Positions 1-8,327 are shown, counted from the stretch's first letter. The stretch is 64,000 nucleotides of DNA from Kordia algicida OT-1 (GCF_000154725.1 NZ_DS544873.1:2432891-2496890), one strand, 5' to 3'. Translations and numbers: made by a program. Notes: a model not told the origin generated them from the sequence alone.

Positions 1-1
1 C

Positions 2-439
2 AAATTACACGCAAATGATCGACCAAGTATTTTAGATTTAGGAGCTGGAGAAGGTGTATTGAACGAATATATTTCACCTGAATTATTTGAATATTTCTTA
101 GGAATGGACTTTTCTGAAGTTTCCATTCAAAAAGCTAAAGCAAAAAACTTTCCGAAAGCCGAATTTGTTACTGCAGATATTCACAAATACAAACCAAAAC
201 GAAAATTTGACGTTATCATTTTTAACGAAGCGTTTTATTATGTACATGAATCTGAAAAGCAAAATGTACTCGACAGAATGTTAGCGCATTTGGAAGACAA
301 TGGAATTTTGATTGTCTCCATTTACCGTGAAGGAATTGGTTGTTGGGAATATTTTGACAAGCTGAAACAACTCAATTTTACAACTGTAAAAACGGATCAC
401 GAGAAAACATATTGGAAGATTGGAGCGTATAAATTATAA
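2..439 (+). CDS. Class I SAM-dependent methyltransferase, 3' part
   Basis: The reading frame is open from base 2, so the gene begins before the window. The first visible residues contain ILDLGAGEGVL, the glycine-rich motif I that binds S-adenosylmethionine. A TTG further in could be read as a start, but it would cut this motif off, so it is not the real start. Downstream, FDVIIFNEAFYYV looks like motif IV, and a short C-terminal part with mixed strands follows, as in small Rossmann-fold methyltransferases. The substrate cannot be told from this fragment. The family call is firm; any more specific name would be a guess. Confidence 0.85.
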   Translation, partial: KLHANDRPSILDLGAGEGVLNEYISPELFEYFLGMDFSEVSIQKAKAKNFPKAEFVTADIHKYKPKRKFDVIIFNEAFYYVHESEKQNVLDRMLAHLEDNGILIVSIYREGIGCWEYFDKLKQLNFTTVKTDHEKTYWKIGAYKL

Positions 440-559
440 CTGCAAAATTTGAAAATGTATCAAGTTAGTTTCAAACAATACTGAATGTCACTTTAGAAAC
501 GATTTAACGTTTTATATAAAATCAAATAATCTCAGAAAATCCTTAAATTGAGCGAAGTG

Positions 560-599
560 AATCAAAAATAAAAAAGGCTCGCCAATTGCTTGACGAACC
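560..599 (-). terminator. Rho-independent terminator of the hsp20 gene
   Basis: Read on the minus strand, bases 599-576 form a 10-bp stem with two G-U pairs closed by a GCAA tetraloop. A run of T interrupted by one A follows (575-564). It lies 35 bases past the Hsp20 stop codon. Confidence 0.85.
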
Positions 600-633
600 C
601 TTTTCCCATTAACTAACCAATCCTAAATAATTA

Positions 634-1083
634 TTATGAAATTTCGATGGTGCGCTTTGGCTTCACCTTATCTTCTTCCCTTTTTGGCAATCCTACGTAT
701 AAGATTCCATTTGTATAAGTTGCGTTGATCGCTTCTTTGTTTATGGTTTGTGGTAACTTGAACGATCTTTTAAACGACGAAAAACTAAATTCTCTACGTG
801 TATAATTGTCTTTTGTATCTTCTGTAGTTGCTTCTGTTTCAACTTTCTTTTCTTCAGTACTGATAGTAATCACATCATGGTCTAATGCAATTGTAAAATC
901 TTCTTTTGCTTTTCCTGGTGCAGCAACTTCAAGCATAAATTCGTCTGCTGTTTCTTTAATATTTACTGCAGGAATATTGGTAGTATTTGCTACTTGATTT
1001 GCAATGCCGCCAAACCAATCAGTTGGAAATAATTCGTCAAAAATTGAAGGTAAGTCTACGTTTTTTCTTTTTACTATGTTCAT
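634..1083 (-). CDS. Hsp20/alpha-crystallin small heat shock protein
   Basis: 149 residues, the normal length for bacterial small heat shock proteins. These ATP-independent holdases keep unfolding cytosolic proteins soluble. The alpha-crystallin domain runs from about residue 38 (IPAVNIKETADEFMLEVAAPG) to about 140. It includes the typical segment RREFSFSSFKRSFKLP and the strand NGILYVGLPK; the C-terminal tail holds the basic stretch KPKRTIEIS. The gene is monocistronic, with its own terminator just downstream. The start is the ATG of MNIVKRK. I see no CIRCE-like inverted repeat upstream. Confidence 0.93.
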   Translation of the reverse strand: MNIVKRKNVDLPSIFDELFPTDWFGGIANQVANTTNIPAVNIKETADEFMLEVAAPGKAKEDFTIALDHDVITISTEEKKVETEATTEDTKDNYTRREFSFSSFKRSFKLPQTINKEAINATYTNGILYVGLPKREEDKVKPKRTIEIS

Positions 1084-1334
1084 CTTATTTGTTTTTTTAA
1101 TGATTTTTAAATTTTGTGTTTTTTGTTATTCAAATACGATTACTATATGGCAAAAAGGATTCCAAGCGAAAAAACATGTCGTTTTGACATATTATTATGG
1201 CGGAATGATGACAAAATGACGTTTTTGTATAGATTTGTACGACACAGTGGCGCAAAACGAACAAAACTTGCTGTCGTAAACTTCATTCGTATTGTATAAT
1301 ATGATGAGGTAATAAGAAAGGGCACTTATAGAAC
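1084..1334. other. Intergenic region upstream of hsp20
   Basis: 325 bases separate hsp20 from the next gene (1409). Apart from the terminator at 1335-1377 I find no gene. The ORFs on both strands here have no homology I recognise and no start context. The hsp20 promoter must lie in the first ~100 bases, but I could not fix a -33/-7 pair with confidence. Confidence 0.5.
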
Positions 1335-1377
1335 TAAAAAAAGCATCAAACGAAATCCTTGAAATCGTTTGATGCTT
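1335..1377 (-). terminator. Intrinsic terminator for the 1409-1762 gene
   Basis: Perfect 13-bp inverted repeat, AAGCATCAAACGA (1341-1353) and its complement (1365-1377), with an 11-base loop. On the minus strand a run of T follows. It is 32 bases beyond the stop of the minus-strand gene. Confidence 0.85.
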
Positions 1378-1408
1378 CTATATTATAAGTCGTTTGAATT
1401 ATTAAAGG

Positions 1409-1762
1409 TTAATTCGTGCCATCTTTAAATTCCAACTTTACTTTTGCAGCCAATTTGCTATCAAAGTACATTTCACTTCCTTGACGCAGTGGAATCATCG
1501 TCGCAACTCCAGGCTCCAATTCACGTGTTTGAAAAATTTTTCCTTGATATTGTACACGAATCGAAAATACGTTTTCGCCAAGGTTTTTAACAAATGCAAT
1601 ACTATTTCCGTCTTTATATGGATTAATTGCTGCATCTTGCCCAGCTCCTTTTCCTGTCATACACATACTTTGATTAGGTTTTAATTCAAAAACTTTTTTG
1701 TCTTTCTGCGCATATGATTGAAGTGCAAAAAGCATGACGAACAGTAAAATATATTTTTTCAT
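1409..1762 (-). CDS. Small secreted protein of unknown function
   Basis: 117 residues with a clear Sec signal peptide: MKK, a hydrophobic core, and a cut after SYA-Q near residue 18. The mature part (about 99 residues) is beta-rich and polar, with a single Cys (SMCMTGKGAGQDAAINPYKDG). I do not recognise a domain. The beta-strand-like C-terminal half (SIRVQYQGKIFQTRELEPGVATMIPL) suggests a small beta-sandwich in the periplasm or outside the cell. It is a single gene with its own terminator. Confidence 0.7.
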   Translation of the reverse strand: MKKYILLFVMLFALQSYAQKDKKVFELKPNQSMCMTGKGAGQDAAINPYKDGNSIAFVKNLGENVFSIRVQYQGKIFQTRELEPGVATMIPLRQGSEMYFDSKLAAKVKLEFKDGTN

Positions 1763-2015
1763 TTGTAGATGATTAAATTATTATTGCATTTATGTGTCTA
1801 AGATACAACATATTTGAAATTTTAAAAAAAAGTCAGTTTAGAGTTTGTACAACTCCGATGATTTCCTCAAATTTCTCGTTTAATTGTTCTTCTGATTCAT
1901 AAGACACAAATAAAAAGTCATATTTTCATATTCTAGACATATTTTTTCCTAAAAAAAATGAAAATTTAACACCATTTTTTCTCATTAAATTAAATACTAA
2001 TACTTATTTAATCAA

Positions 2016-2023
2016 TATCTTTG
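2016..2023 (+). promoter_or_regulatory. Candidate -7 box for the copper locus
   Basis: TATCTTTG matches the Bacteroidota consensus TAnnTTTG and ends 16 bases before the TTG start at 2040. No good -33 TTTG is visible at the expected distance, so this is a partial match only. Confidence 0.45.
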
Positions 2024-2039
2024 TAGCACAATTATTGCT

Positions 2040-2432
2040 TTGAAAAGAATACTTTCCATAACATTACTTATTCTAATTTCCTTAAAACCGATACTCTATG
2101 TGAGTCATGTGGCGTATTTTCAATTGAATATCGATTACATTATCGAAACCTATTGCATCAATAAAGATAAACCTCAGTTAGAATGTAATGGAAAATGTCA
2201 CTTAGCAACGCAACTGGCAGAAATTGATCCAGGCGCAAAAGATTCAAACACTTCAAATAGCATTAATACCAAAGAAATTTTCACATTAGTATTTCTTGTA
2301 AAGAATACGGTTAATTTACCTGAAAAATCACAAAATTTTTCACCGAAAAAGTTAATCAACTCATATCAAAAAAACTATTCTTTTTTAGGAATTTCATCTT
2401 GCTTCAAGCCTCCACAAGAATATTTAGTTTAA
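2040..2432 (+). CDS. Small membrane-anchored protein with CNGKCH motif, copper-locus type
   Basis: 130 residues from a TTG start; the next in-frame starts would remove the N-terminal hydrophobic helix (residues 4-27), which should be a membrane anchor or uncut signal. The exported part has Cys39 and then C49-N-G-K-C53-H54, a compact thiol/His motif suited to binding a metal. Proteins of this look often precede MbnP/MbnH-like genes in flavobacteria (from memory). The next gene begins 67 bases later on the same strand. A role in copper handling is inferred from the motif and neighbours; the sequence alone does not prove it. Confidence 0.6.
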   Translation: MKRILSITLLILISLKPILYVSHVAYFQLNIDYIIETYCINKDKPQLECNGKCHLATQLAEIDPGAKDSNTSNSINTKEIFTLVFLVKNTVNLPEKSQNFSPKKLINSYQKNYSFLGISSCFKPPQEYLV

Positions 2433-2499
2433 TTCAGTTTACATCTTAGGCAATTAAATACTAGCCTTGAATAGTATTTTCTATTAAATTAAATTACAA

Positions 2500-3303
2500 A
2501 TGAAATTTATAAAATTAACATTTGCGATCATGCTATCGCTTACCATATTGTCATGCACTAGTGACGACGATTCAAACACGGAAGACTTAACAGGTCAAAC
2601 AGGAAACTTAGTTTTAAAATTTGACAACGGAGTTGGCGACCAAGATTTTATTTTTGGAACAACTTACAACAAGTCAAACGGAGAATCTTATTCCTTAACG
2701 ACACTTAAATATTTGATTAGTAATGTACGCTTTACTGATGAAAATGGAAACGAATTTATGTTTCCACATGATGACAATGTATTCATTATTGATGAAGCAA
2801 CAGCAAATAATGCAGGTGAAATTTGGCTTACTTTAAATAATGTTGATGCAGCAAATTACACCTCAGTTACTTTCGGAATTGGGATTGACCAAGAGCGCTA
2901 TGCATTGGGCGCAGAAGGACAAGGAGATTTCCTCACAGAAGCCGCTGATGCTGGCATGATGTGGTCTTGGGCAACTGGTTTTAGATTTACACGTTTTGAT
3001 GGTACATATTCTTCTGCAACAATCACAGATGAAGCTTTAAATATTCACATGGGAAGTGTAGGAACTTCTCTTGACAATTATAGAGAAGTAACGCTTTCAT
3101 TACCAAATAATGCGCGCGTAAGACAAACAACAACTCCAGAAGTTCACATCAAAGCAGATATTGCAAAAGTGTTTGATAGTGATACTACATCTATCAACTT
3201 CGCAGACGGCTACAGTCAAGTACACACAAATACCGAAACGACGACTGTAATTGCAAATAACATGAGTACAATTTTCACTGTACACCACGTTCATAATGAA
3301 TAA
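2500..3303 (+). CDS. MbnP-like copper-binding lipoprotein
   Basis: 267 residues; the lipobox LTILSC places the lipidated Cys at residue 19, with an SDDD stretch behind it typical of surface or outer-membrane lipoproteins of Bacteroidota. The body begins with GNLVLKFDNGVGDQDFIFG and holds LTTLKYLISNVRFTD and MMWSWATGFRFTRFDG, the signature of the MbnP family. In Methylosinus, MbnP is a periplasmic copper binder whose tryptophan is oxidised to kynurenine by the di-haem enzyme MbnH (established knowledge). Trp155 and Trp157 are the obvious candidates here, though I cannot say which, if either, is modified. The next gene encodes the di-haem partner, which supports the assignment. Confidence 0.85.
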   Translation: MKFIKLTFAIMLSLTILSCTSDDDSNTEDLTGQTGNLVLKFDNGVGDQDFIFGTTYNKSNGESYSLTTLKYLISNVRFTDENGNEFMFPHDDNVFIIDEATANNAGEIWLTLNNVDAANYTSVTFGIGIDQERYALGAEGQGDFLTEAADAGMMWSWATGFRFTRFDGTYSSATITDEALNIHMGSVGTSLDNYREVTLSLPNNARVRQTTTPEVHIKADIAKVFDSDTTSINFADGYSQVHTNTETTTVIANNMSTIFTVHHVHNE

Positions 3304-3311
3304 TTTTTAAT

Positions 3312-3353
3312 AAACCTCTCATAATTGACAATGTTGATTTTGGGAGGTTTTTG
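3312..3353 (+). terminator. Possible weak terminator or attenuator between MbnP and MbnH genes
   Basis: AAACCTC (3312-3318) pairs with GAGGTTT (3344-3350), with T bases after it. The 25-base loop makes it weak, so read-through into the downstream gene is likely. Confidence 0.4.
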
Positions 3354-3375
3354 AAATATTTAAAAATGTTTATAT

Positions 3376-4425
3376 ATGAACAAACTTATAATATTATGCA
3401 TCGCCATAACAATTTGGTCATGCTCAAAAAACACGGATTTTGACGAAATTTATCAGCCAATTCCTGTAACTGTAGAAGTCCCTGCAAATTTTCCAGAGAT
3501 GACCTATAATCTGGATAATAATCCTGTGACGGAAGATGGAATTGCTTTAGGAAAAAAACTGTTTTTCGACGGACGATTGTCTGCTAATAACTCCATTCCA
3601 TGTGCTTTTTGTCACGAGCAAGCCTTTGCGTTTACACATCACGGACATACCGTAAGTCATGGTGTTGATGGAAATGTGGGAAAAAGAAATGCGCAACCAA
3701 TTCAAAATATGGCATTCCAACGTGAATTTATGTGGGATGGCGCATCTTCTCATTTAGACTTACAACCAATCATTCCAATTACGAGTGATTTAGAAATGGG
3801 CGAAACGCTATCTAACGTAATTCAAAAACTACAAACTGATAACGAATACAAAAAATTGTTTCGTCGTGCTTTTGAAGATGGAAACATAAACAGTGAAAAT
3901 ATGCTAAAAGCACTTTCGCAATTTATGATTGTAATGATTTCTTCCAATTCTAAATATGATAAATATGTGAGACAAGAAGATAACGTAACGCTCACCGCTA
4001 TAGAACAAGATGGTTTAAATACGTTTACAGCAAAATGCACTTCATGTCACGCAACTGATTTGTTTACAGATGAAAGCTATCGAAATAATGGCTTACCTGT
4101 AAATCCGCAACTCAATGATTTAGGCAGATTTGACATTTTAGAAAATCCAGACGATCTGTACAAATTTAAAGTTCCTAGTTTGCGAAATATTGAAGTCACC
4201 TATCCATATATGCACGATGGACGATTTTCTACACTAGAAGCTGTATTGAACTTTTACAACCAAGGAATGGTTGATAACGGCAACGTAGATCCTAGCTTAT
4301 TAAGAACTGATGGTAGTTACGGAATTTCCTTAACAGCATATGAAAAAACGAGTATCATCGCGTTTTTAAAAACACTTACTGATTATGAATTTTTAAATGA
4401 TGAACGTTTTGCAGAATATGAATAA
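3376..4425 (+). CDS. Di-haem cytochrome c peroxidase family lipoprotein (MbnH/MauG-like)
   Basis: 349 residues with a lipobox (IWSC, Cys16). There are two CxxCH haem c sites, C76-AF-C79-H80 and C221-TS-C224-H225, at the spacing usual for bacterial di-haem peroxidases. Conserved parts include GKKLFFDGRLSANNSIPCAFCH, the segment after the second haem leading to FKVPSLRNIEVTYPYMHDGRFSTLEAVLNFYN, and a C-terminal LTAYEKTSIIAFLKTLTD. The family includes H2O2-reducing CcpA and the tryptophan-oxidising enzymes MauG and MbnH. The MbnP-like gene directly upstream favours an MbnH-type role in oxidising that partner. It overlaps the next gene by 8 bases. Confidence 0.88.
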   Translation: MNKLIILCIAITIWSCSKNTDFDEIYQPIPVTVEVPANFPEMTYNLDNNPVTEDGIALGKKLFFDGRLSANNSIPCAFCHEQAFAFTHHGHTVSHGVDGNVGKRNAQPIQNMAFQREFMWDGASSHLDLQPIIPITSDLEMGETLSNVIQKLQTDNEYKKLFRRAFEDGNINSENMLKALSQFMIVMISSNSKYDKYVRQEDNVTLTAIEQDGLNTFTAKCTSCHATDLFTDESYRNNGLPVNPQLNDLGRFDILENPDDLYKFKVPSLRNIEVTYPYMHDGRFSTLEAVLNFYNQGMVDNGNVDPSLLRTDGSYGISLTAYEKTSIIAFLKTLTDYEFLNDERFAEYE

Positions 4426-5332
4426 ATATCACGTATTACTTATACTAATTTTGGTGAGTTTCGCAGGAAATGCTTGTGATCTTTGCAGTTGCACCACAAG
4501 TGGCGGAAGCGCAACATTTGGAAACTTGGGAATGTCTAATTTTATTGGAATTAGATACATTCATCAATCTTATGAATCTCAAAATGGAATTTTTGTCAAT
4601 TCCCCAAAAAGTCAAGAGCAGTTTAACACCTATCAATTATGGGGTTTTGTACCACTAAATACCTCTTTTTACATAAGTGCCATTATTCCGTATCAAGATT
4701 TAAACAGAACATTTCAAAATTTAGATGAAAACAGTAACGGATTGGGAGATATTACTGTAATGGGCTGGTACAAATGGAAGGTTCAAAAAAAATCAGAAGA
4801 CGAGACTATGACTGATAAAATTGATAGTGGTCATGCCATAAACTTTGGACTTGGCGTAAAATCTCCTACAGGAGAATTTGAACAACGTCTGACCGATCGA
4901 GTTAACCCTGGATTTCAAGTAGGCACAGGAAGTTGGGATTTTGTAAGTTCAGCTATGCATTCTTTTGAAAAAAACAATATAGGAATCAGCACAAATGTTT
5001 CGTACTATATAAAATCAAAAAATAAAAATGAGTATAAATTTGGGAATCAATTCAGCTTTAGCACAAATATGTACTACAAGTTGAACACATCAAAAATGGA
5101 TATTTCTCCTTTTGTTGCTTTTTCAGGAGATTTTTATGAGTCAATTCAGCAATATGGTGAAAAACTACCTGAAACTGATGGCTCCATATACAATGCGTCT
5201 TTAGGAACAGAATTTAACCTTCGTAAAGTCCAAATTGGCGGTAAATTTACCTTTCCGGTATCTCAAGATCTCTTTGGAGGAAATGTGACTTCTAAAAACA
5301 GTTTTTCTGTGTATTTAAACTATGTATTGTAG
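4418..5332 (+). CDS. Outer-membrane beta-barrel-like protein of the copper/haem locus
   Basis: Start set at the ATG at 4418, which overlaps the peroxidase stop (ATGAATAA); an upstream ATG at 4397 would add residues before the signal peptide. 304 residues. The signal peptide ends near AGNA, and the mature protein begins with C-D-L-C-S-C, a tight cysteine cluster that could bind copper. The rest alternates short amphipathic strands with glycines and aromatics (YQLWGFVPLNTSFYISAIIPYQ, FGLGVKSPTG) and ends in VYLNYVL with a final hydrophobic residue, as in barrel proteins. Translational coupling to the peroxidase points to one pathway, perhaps copper uptake or sensing across the outer membrane. 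Confidence 0.65.
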   Translation: MNKYHVLLILILVSFAGNACDLCSCTTSGGSATFGNLGMSNFIGIRYIHQSYESQNGIFVNSPKSQEQFNTYQLWGFVPLNTSFYISAIIPYQDLNRTFQNLDENSNGLGDITVMGWYKWKVQKKSEDETMTDKIDSGHAINFGLGVKSPTGEFEQRLTDRVNPGFQVGTGSWDFVSSAMHSFEKNNIGISTNVSYYIKSKNKNEYKFGNQFSFSTNMYYKLNTSKMDISPFVAFSGDFYESIQQYGEKLPETDGSIYNASLGTEFNLRKVQIGGKFTFPVSQDLFGGNVTSKNSFSVYLNYVL

Positions 5333-5350
5333 TTAATTATAATATGATTT

Positions 5351-5402
5351 GAGTAATGTATGTTTGCGATTAAAACTTCAAACATACATTGCTCTTATTT
5401 TT
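5351..5402 (+). terminator. Strong bidirectional terminator
   Basis: 16-bp stem (5351-5366 with 5379-5394, one wobble pair) and a 12-base loop, followed by TTATTTTTT. It closes the 2040-5332 locus. The T run overlaps the stop of the convergent gene at 5395. Confidence 0.88.
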
Positions 5403-6141
5403 TAGATTTTATAATTCCAATAATTACTCCGAAGTTTCCATCATCTTGTTTATAATTCTTTTCTGGTAGATAAGTTTTTGAGACAAATCCGTCAAGATAC
5501 AAAGCATTTTTACAACCATTTTTTTGAAAGAAACTTGCAAAATCATAGAAATTAATTTTTTCTTTACTCATCGCAAACAGTAAATTTCCGTTTGGTAATA
5601 CGCCTACTCCATTCCGAATATGCAGGTTTTTAGAACCTTTGGTGAGTTTTTTATGAAGATTCCCATCAATCACTAACATCGGACCAGATTGTGTTGCGTA
5701 TTTTATATTTTTTGCTTCTCTAAATGATTCGGTAGTACAAATAATGGAATTGTTTTCTTCAGTAACATAAAAAACACCATTCGGTTGTAAATAGAAATTT
5801 CCGTAACCTTCTTTATTTGTGTCCAAAGGTGCTAAAACTTCCCCGTTTTCAATGTATAAACCTTGTGGCGATTGATCTTTTTTGTACATGCCGCCATTCA
5901 TTGCAAATATCAATTTTTCACCTTTTGCTTCAAGTTGCACTTTTAGATTTTTGGCATTTCCATAGATTTGACGCTGCTCATTTTTCCAATAGAAATGTAA
6001 TTGATCCTTTCTCGGATTGACTTCATACGCGAGAATTCGCGACGTATCATATTGCTTCTTTGAAGTTTCTTTTGAGCAGAAACTAAGTATTATTGCAAGC
6101 ACAATCAGGCGAAAGCTGAGAAATAGTTTTTTGAAAGTCAT
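5395..6141 (-). CDS. Phosphodiester glycosidase family (NAGPA/DUF2233) lipoprotein
   Basis: 248 residues. The N-terminal signal ends in the lipobox LSFC (Cys about 22), so the protein is probably lipid-anchored. The NAGPA-type domain fills the rest: FAMNGGMYKKDQSPQGLYIENGEVLAPL is the hallmark stretch. QSGPMLVIDGN, IRNGVGVLPNGNLLFAMS and the C-terminal GCKNALYLDGFVSKTYLP complete it. The family cleaves phosphodiester-linked sugars (mammalian uncovering enzyme) and in bacteria often acts on exopolysaccharide or phage-related glycans; the substrate here is unknown. Single gene, convergent with the copper locus. Confidence 0.85.
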   Translation of the reverse strand: MTFKKLFLSFRLIVLAIILSFCSKETSKKQYDTSRILAYEVNPRKDQLHFYWKNEQRQIYGNAKNLKVQLEAKGEKLIFAMNGGMYKKDQSPQGLYIENGEVLAPLDTNKEGYGNFYLQPNGVFYVTEENNSIICTTESFREAKNIKYATQSGPMLVIDGNLHKKLTKGSKNLHIRNGVGVLPNGNLLFAMSKEKINFYDFASFFQKNGCKNALYLDGFVSKTYLPEKNYKQDDGNFGVIIGIIKSKK

Positions 6142-6258
6142 GTAAAATTTTGAAAGCTTTTTGAAAGATAGGAAAAATTTGAATGAACTGAATTAGATAC
6201 GACTTAGCCAAAATTTAGATAAAATTTACAGTTGAGAAAACTGCTTGTTGTTTGAAAT

Positions 6259-6317
6259 CAATTCAACATACAAAGAGAAACAGATTACTTCGCTATCGCT
6301 CGTAATGACGTTTCAAA
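6259..6317 (+). repeat. Dispersed intergenic repeat, copy 1
   Basis: Begins CAATTCAACAT and contains CGCTATCGCTCGTAATGACG and TTTCAAA. A second copy lies at 6447-6509. The core with its CGCTATCGCTCG phrase resembles short interspersed repeats of flavobacterial spacers. The 419-base spacer 6142-6560 holds these two copies and nothing else I can support. Confidence 0.7.
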
Positions 6318-6446
6318 ACTACTTTTACATTTAAAATTTAGCATTTTATATTTTTAATTTCAAAGCATATCTCGATACAAATTTTTTCAAAGAAATTCAC
6401 TCAATATGACGATCTGTACTTTTAAAAACTAAATGCTATGTGAAGC

Positions 6447-6509
6447 CAATTCAACATTCAACATAAAAAAGACAGATTAATTCGCTATCGCTCGTAATGA
6501 CGTTTCAAA
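6447..6509 (+). repeat. Dispersed intergenic repeat, copy 2
   Basis: Same orientation as the copy at 6259-6317. The last 37 bases match except for one base (CAGATTAA against CAGATTAC), while the middle differs by a few bases. Confidence 0.7.
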
Positions 6510-6560
6510 TAGTTTTAATTAAAAATCTAAAATCAACCAAAATCGCACATCTAAAATCGT

Positions 6561-7796
6561 CTAGTACCAACGTTTCTTTTTCTTTTTAGAAGCTTCCGAT
6601 TTACGTCCTTTTTTATACTTACTACCTTTCTTTTTGTGTACAGGTGGTTTTGCTTTTGGATCTAGCGGATACGGATGATCTTCTTCTACGTGAATTGTCG
6701 TATTAATAAGTTGCTGAATATCCTTAATGTAATTTTTCTCATCTGCCGAACAGAACGACAATGCCATTCCAGATGCGCCAGCACGTGCTGTTCTTCCAAT
6801 TCGATGGACATACGTTTCAGAAACATTAGGAATGTCAAAATTAATCACAGCATCTACATTTTTAATATCAATTCCGCGTGCAGCGACATCGGTTGCAATA
6901 AAGATTTTCGCTTCTCCTTTTTTAAATGCGTTTAAAGCTTCTTGTCGAAGGTTTTGTGATTTGTCTCCGTGAATACTCGCCACTTTATAATTATTCCGCA
7001 GCAGCGTTTTTTCAAGTTTATCAACACCATATTTGGTTCTTCTGAAAATAATTACATTTCCTTTAATGGTATTCCTGAGCAAATGCAAACACAATTCAAT
7101 CTTTTTAGGTTTCGGCACATAATATAACACTTGATCTACTCCTTTTGCCGCCGATGACGTTGGAGAAACTTCTACATATGCTGGCGATTTAAGAATTGAA
7201 TTTGCCAAATGCTCCACTTTATATGGCATGGTAGCAGAAAATAGCAGAATTTGTTTTCCATCGGGACACAAACGTTCAATTTTTTTGACATCGTCGATGA
7301 ATCCCATATCCAACATCAAATCGGCTTCATCCAATACTAAGATTTCTACATAATCTAAATTGACAACATCTTGTTTGTGCAAATCAAGCAAACGACCTGG
7401 CGTAGCAACCAAAATATCAATTCCTTTTTTCAACATGTCTTTTTGTGGTTCAATTGAAGCGCCACCAAAAATAACACCTGTGCGTAAGTTTGTGTATTTG
7501 CTATAGGTTTGAAAGTTTTCTTCTATCTGAATTGCCAATTCACGCGTAGGACAAACAACCAATGCTTTTATTTTCTTTCCTTTCTTTGGAGCGTCTTGCT
7601 TATCAAACAATAGTTGTAAAATTGGCAACGCATACGCAGCCGTTTTTCCAGTTCCTGTTTGTGCAGAAACAATGATATCTTTTTTAGTTAAAATAACAGG
7701 AATGGCACGTTCTTGAACTAAAGTTGGTTCCTCGTAGTTTTTTTCGAATAAAGCACGAATGATTGGTTTGTTTAATTTTAGTTCTTTGAATTGCAT
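6561..7796 (-). CDS. DEAD-box ATP-dependent RNA helicase (RhlE-like)
   Basis: 411 residues. Motifs in order: Q motif (EPTLVQERAIPVI), I AQTGTGKT, Ia PTRELA, GG, Ib TPGRLLD, II DEAD, III SAT, IV FRRTK, V ARGIDIKN and VI HRIGRTARAG. All catalytic residues are present. A very basic tail follows (KKKGSKYKKGRKSEASKKKKKRWY region), a common RNA-binding extension in RhlE/DeaD-type enzymes. It should unwind short RNA duplexes in ribosome assembly or at low temperature. Transcribed alone; the spacer upstream has a heptamer array. Confidence 0.93.
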   Translation of the reverse strand: MQFKELKLNKPIIRALFEKNYEEPTLVQERAIPVILTKKDIIVSAQTGTGKTAAYALPILQLLFDKQDAPKKGKKIKALVVCPTRELAIQIEENFQTYSKYTNLRTGVIFGGASIEPQKDMLKKGIDILVATPGRLLDLHKQDVVNLDYVEILVLDEADLMLDMGFIDDVKKIERLCPDGKQILLFSATMPYKVEHLANSILKSPAYVEVSPTSSAAKGVDQVLYYVPKPKKIELCLHLLRNTIKGNVIIFRRTKYGVDKLEKTLLRNNYKVASIHGDKSQNLRQEALNAFKKGEAKIFIATDVAARGIDIKNVDAVINFDIPNVSETYVHRIGRTARAGASGMALSFCSADEKNYIKDIQQLINTTIHVEEDHPYPLDPKAKPPVHKKKGSKYKKGRKSEASKKKKKRWY

Positions 7797-7896
7797 ATTT
7801 GTTTGTTATTTATTTGTTGTTTCATCGCGACTTCGCTCGATGTGACAGTTGTTTGCTTGAAACTATATTTTTCAATTAAAAATTTAACGTTTTAAC

Positions 7897-8008
7897 TTCG
7901 TTATTCGTTATTCGTTATTCGTTATTCGTAATTCGTAATTCGTTATTCGTTATTCGTTATTCGTTGTTCGTTGTTTGTTGTTTGTTGTTTGTTGTTTGTT
8001 GTTTGTAA
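7897..8008 (+). repeat. 16-unit heptanucleotide tandem array
   Basis: Perfectly phased 7-bp units drift along the array: TTCGTTA x4, TTCGTAA x2, TTCGTTA x3, TTCGTTG x2, TTTGTTG x4 and a final TTTGTAA. It lies about 100 bases before the helicase start. The graded change from one unit to the next suggests slippage and local spread of point changes. Confidence 0.9.
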
Positions 8009-8088
8009 GATGTTTACGATGATTTTAAAACTCGAACTGTTAAACTTATGTTGAGGTTGTAAAGATTTCTATTCAAAAATTATCTAAT

Positions 8089-8135
8089 ACCCAACACCTA
8101 AAACCTAACACCTAACACCTTTTACCCAACACCTA
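8089..8135 (+). repeat. Degenerate A/C-rich tandem repeat
   Basis: Repeats of the phrase ACCTAACACC / ACCCAACACCTA, four imperfect units on one strand. It lies in the same 400-base spacer (7797-8197) as the heptamer array; no gene is seen in that spacer. Confidence 0.6.
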
Positions 8136-8161
8136 AAGATACATTGATTTTCGGGCATAAA

Positions 8162-8190
8162 AAAAAGCTCCTTATTGAAAGGAGCTTTTT
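8162..8190 (-). terminator. Terminator downstream of tRNA-Thr
   Basis: 12-bp perfect stem (8162-8173 / 8179-8190) with a 5-base loop, with T runs on both strands. It begins 7 bases past the tRNA 3' end. Confidence 0.9.
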
Positions 8191-8196
8191 ACTTTG

Positions 8197-8270
8197 AGCC
8201 GATGGAGGGACTCGAACCCACGACCTGCTGATTACAAATCAGCTGCTCTAGCCAGCTGAGCTACATCGGC
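8197..8270 (-). tRNA. tRNA-Thr (anticodon TGT)
   Basis: The minus strand folds as a full cloverleaf: acceptor GCCGATG/CATCGGC, a D arm with AGCTCAG, an anticodon stem CTGAT/ATCAG with loop TTTGTAA, and a T arm with GGTTCGAGTCC. The anticodon TGT reads ACA/ACG threonine codons. The 3' CCA is not encoded (CAA follows the discriminator T). Confidence 0.96.
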
Positions 8271-8327
8271 AAAGCGGTTGCAAATATAAAAAGCTTTTTA
8301 TTTTTTGCAAACCTTTTTTTTATTTTT

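Noticed and set aside
1004..1325. Overlapping frames on both strands upstream of hsp20
   Set aside because: No start context, no conserved sequence, and they overlap each other and the hsp20 promoter region.
7897..8135. CRISPR array
   Set aside because: Units are 7-12 bases with no spacers, and no cas gene is in the window; these are simple tandem repeats.
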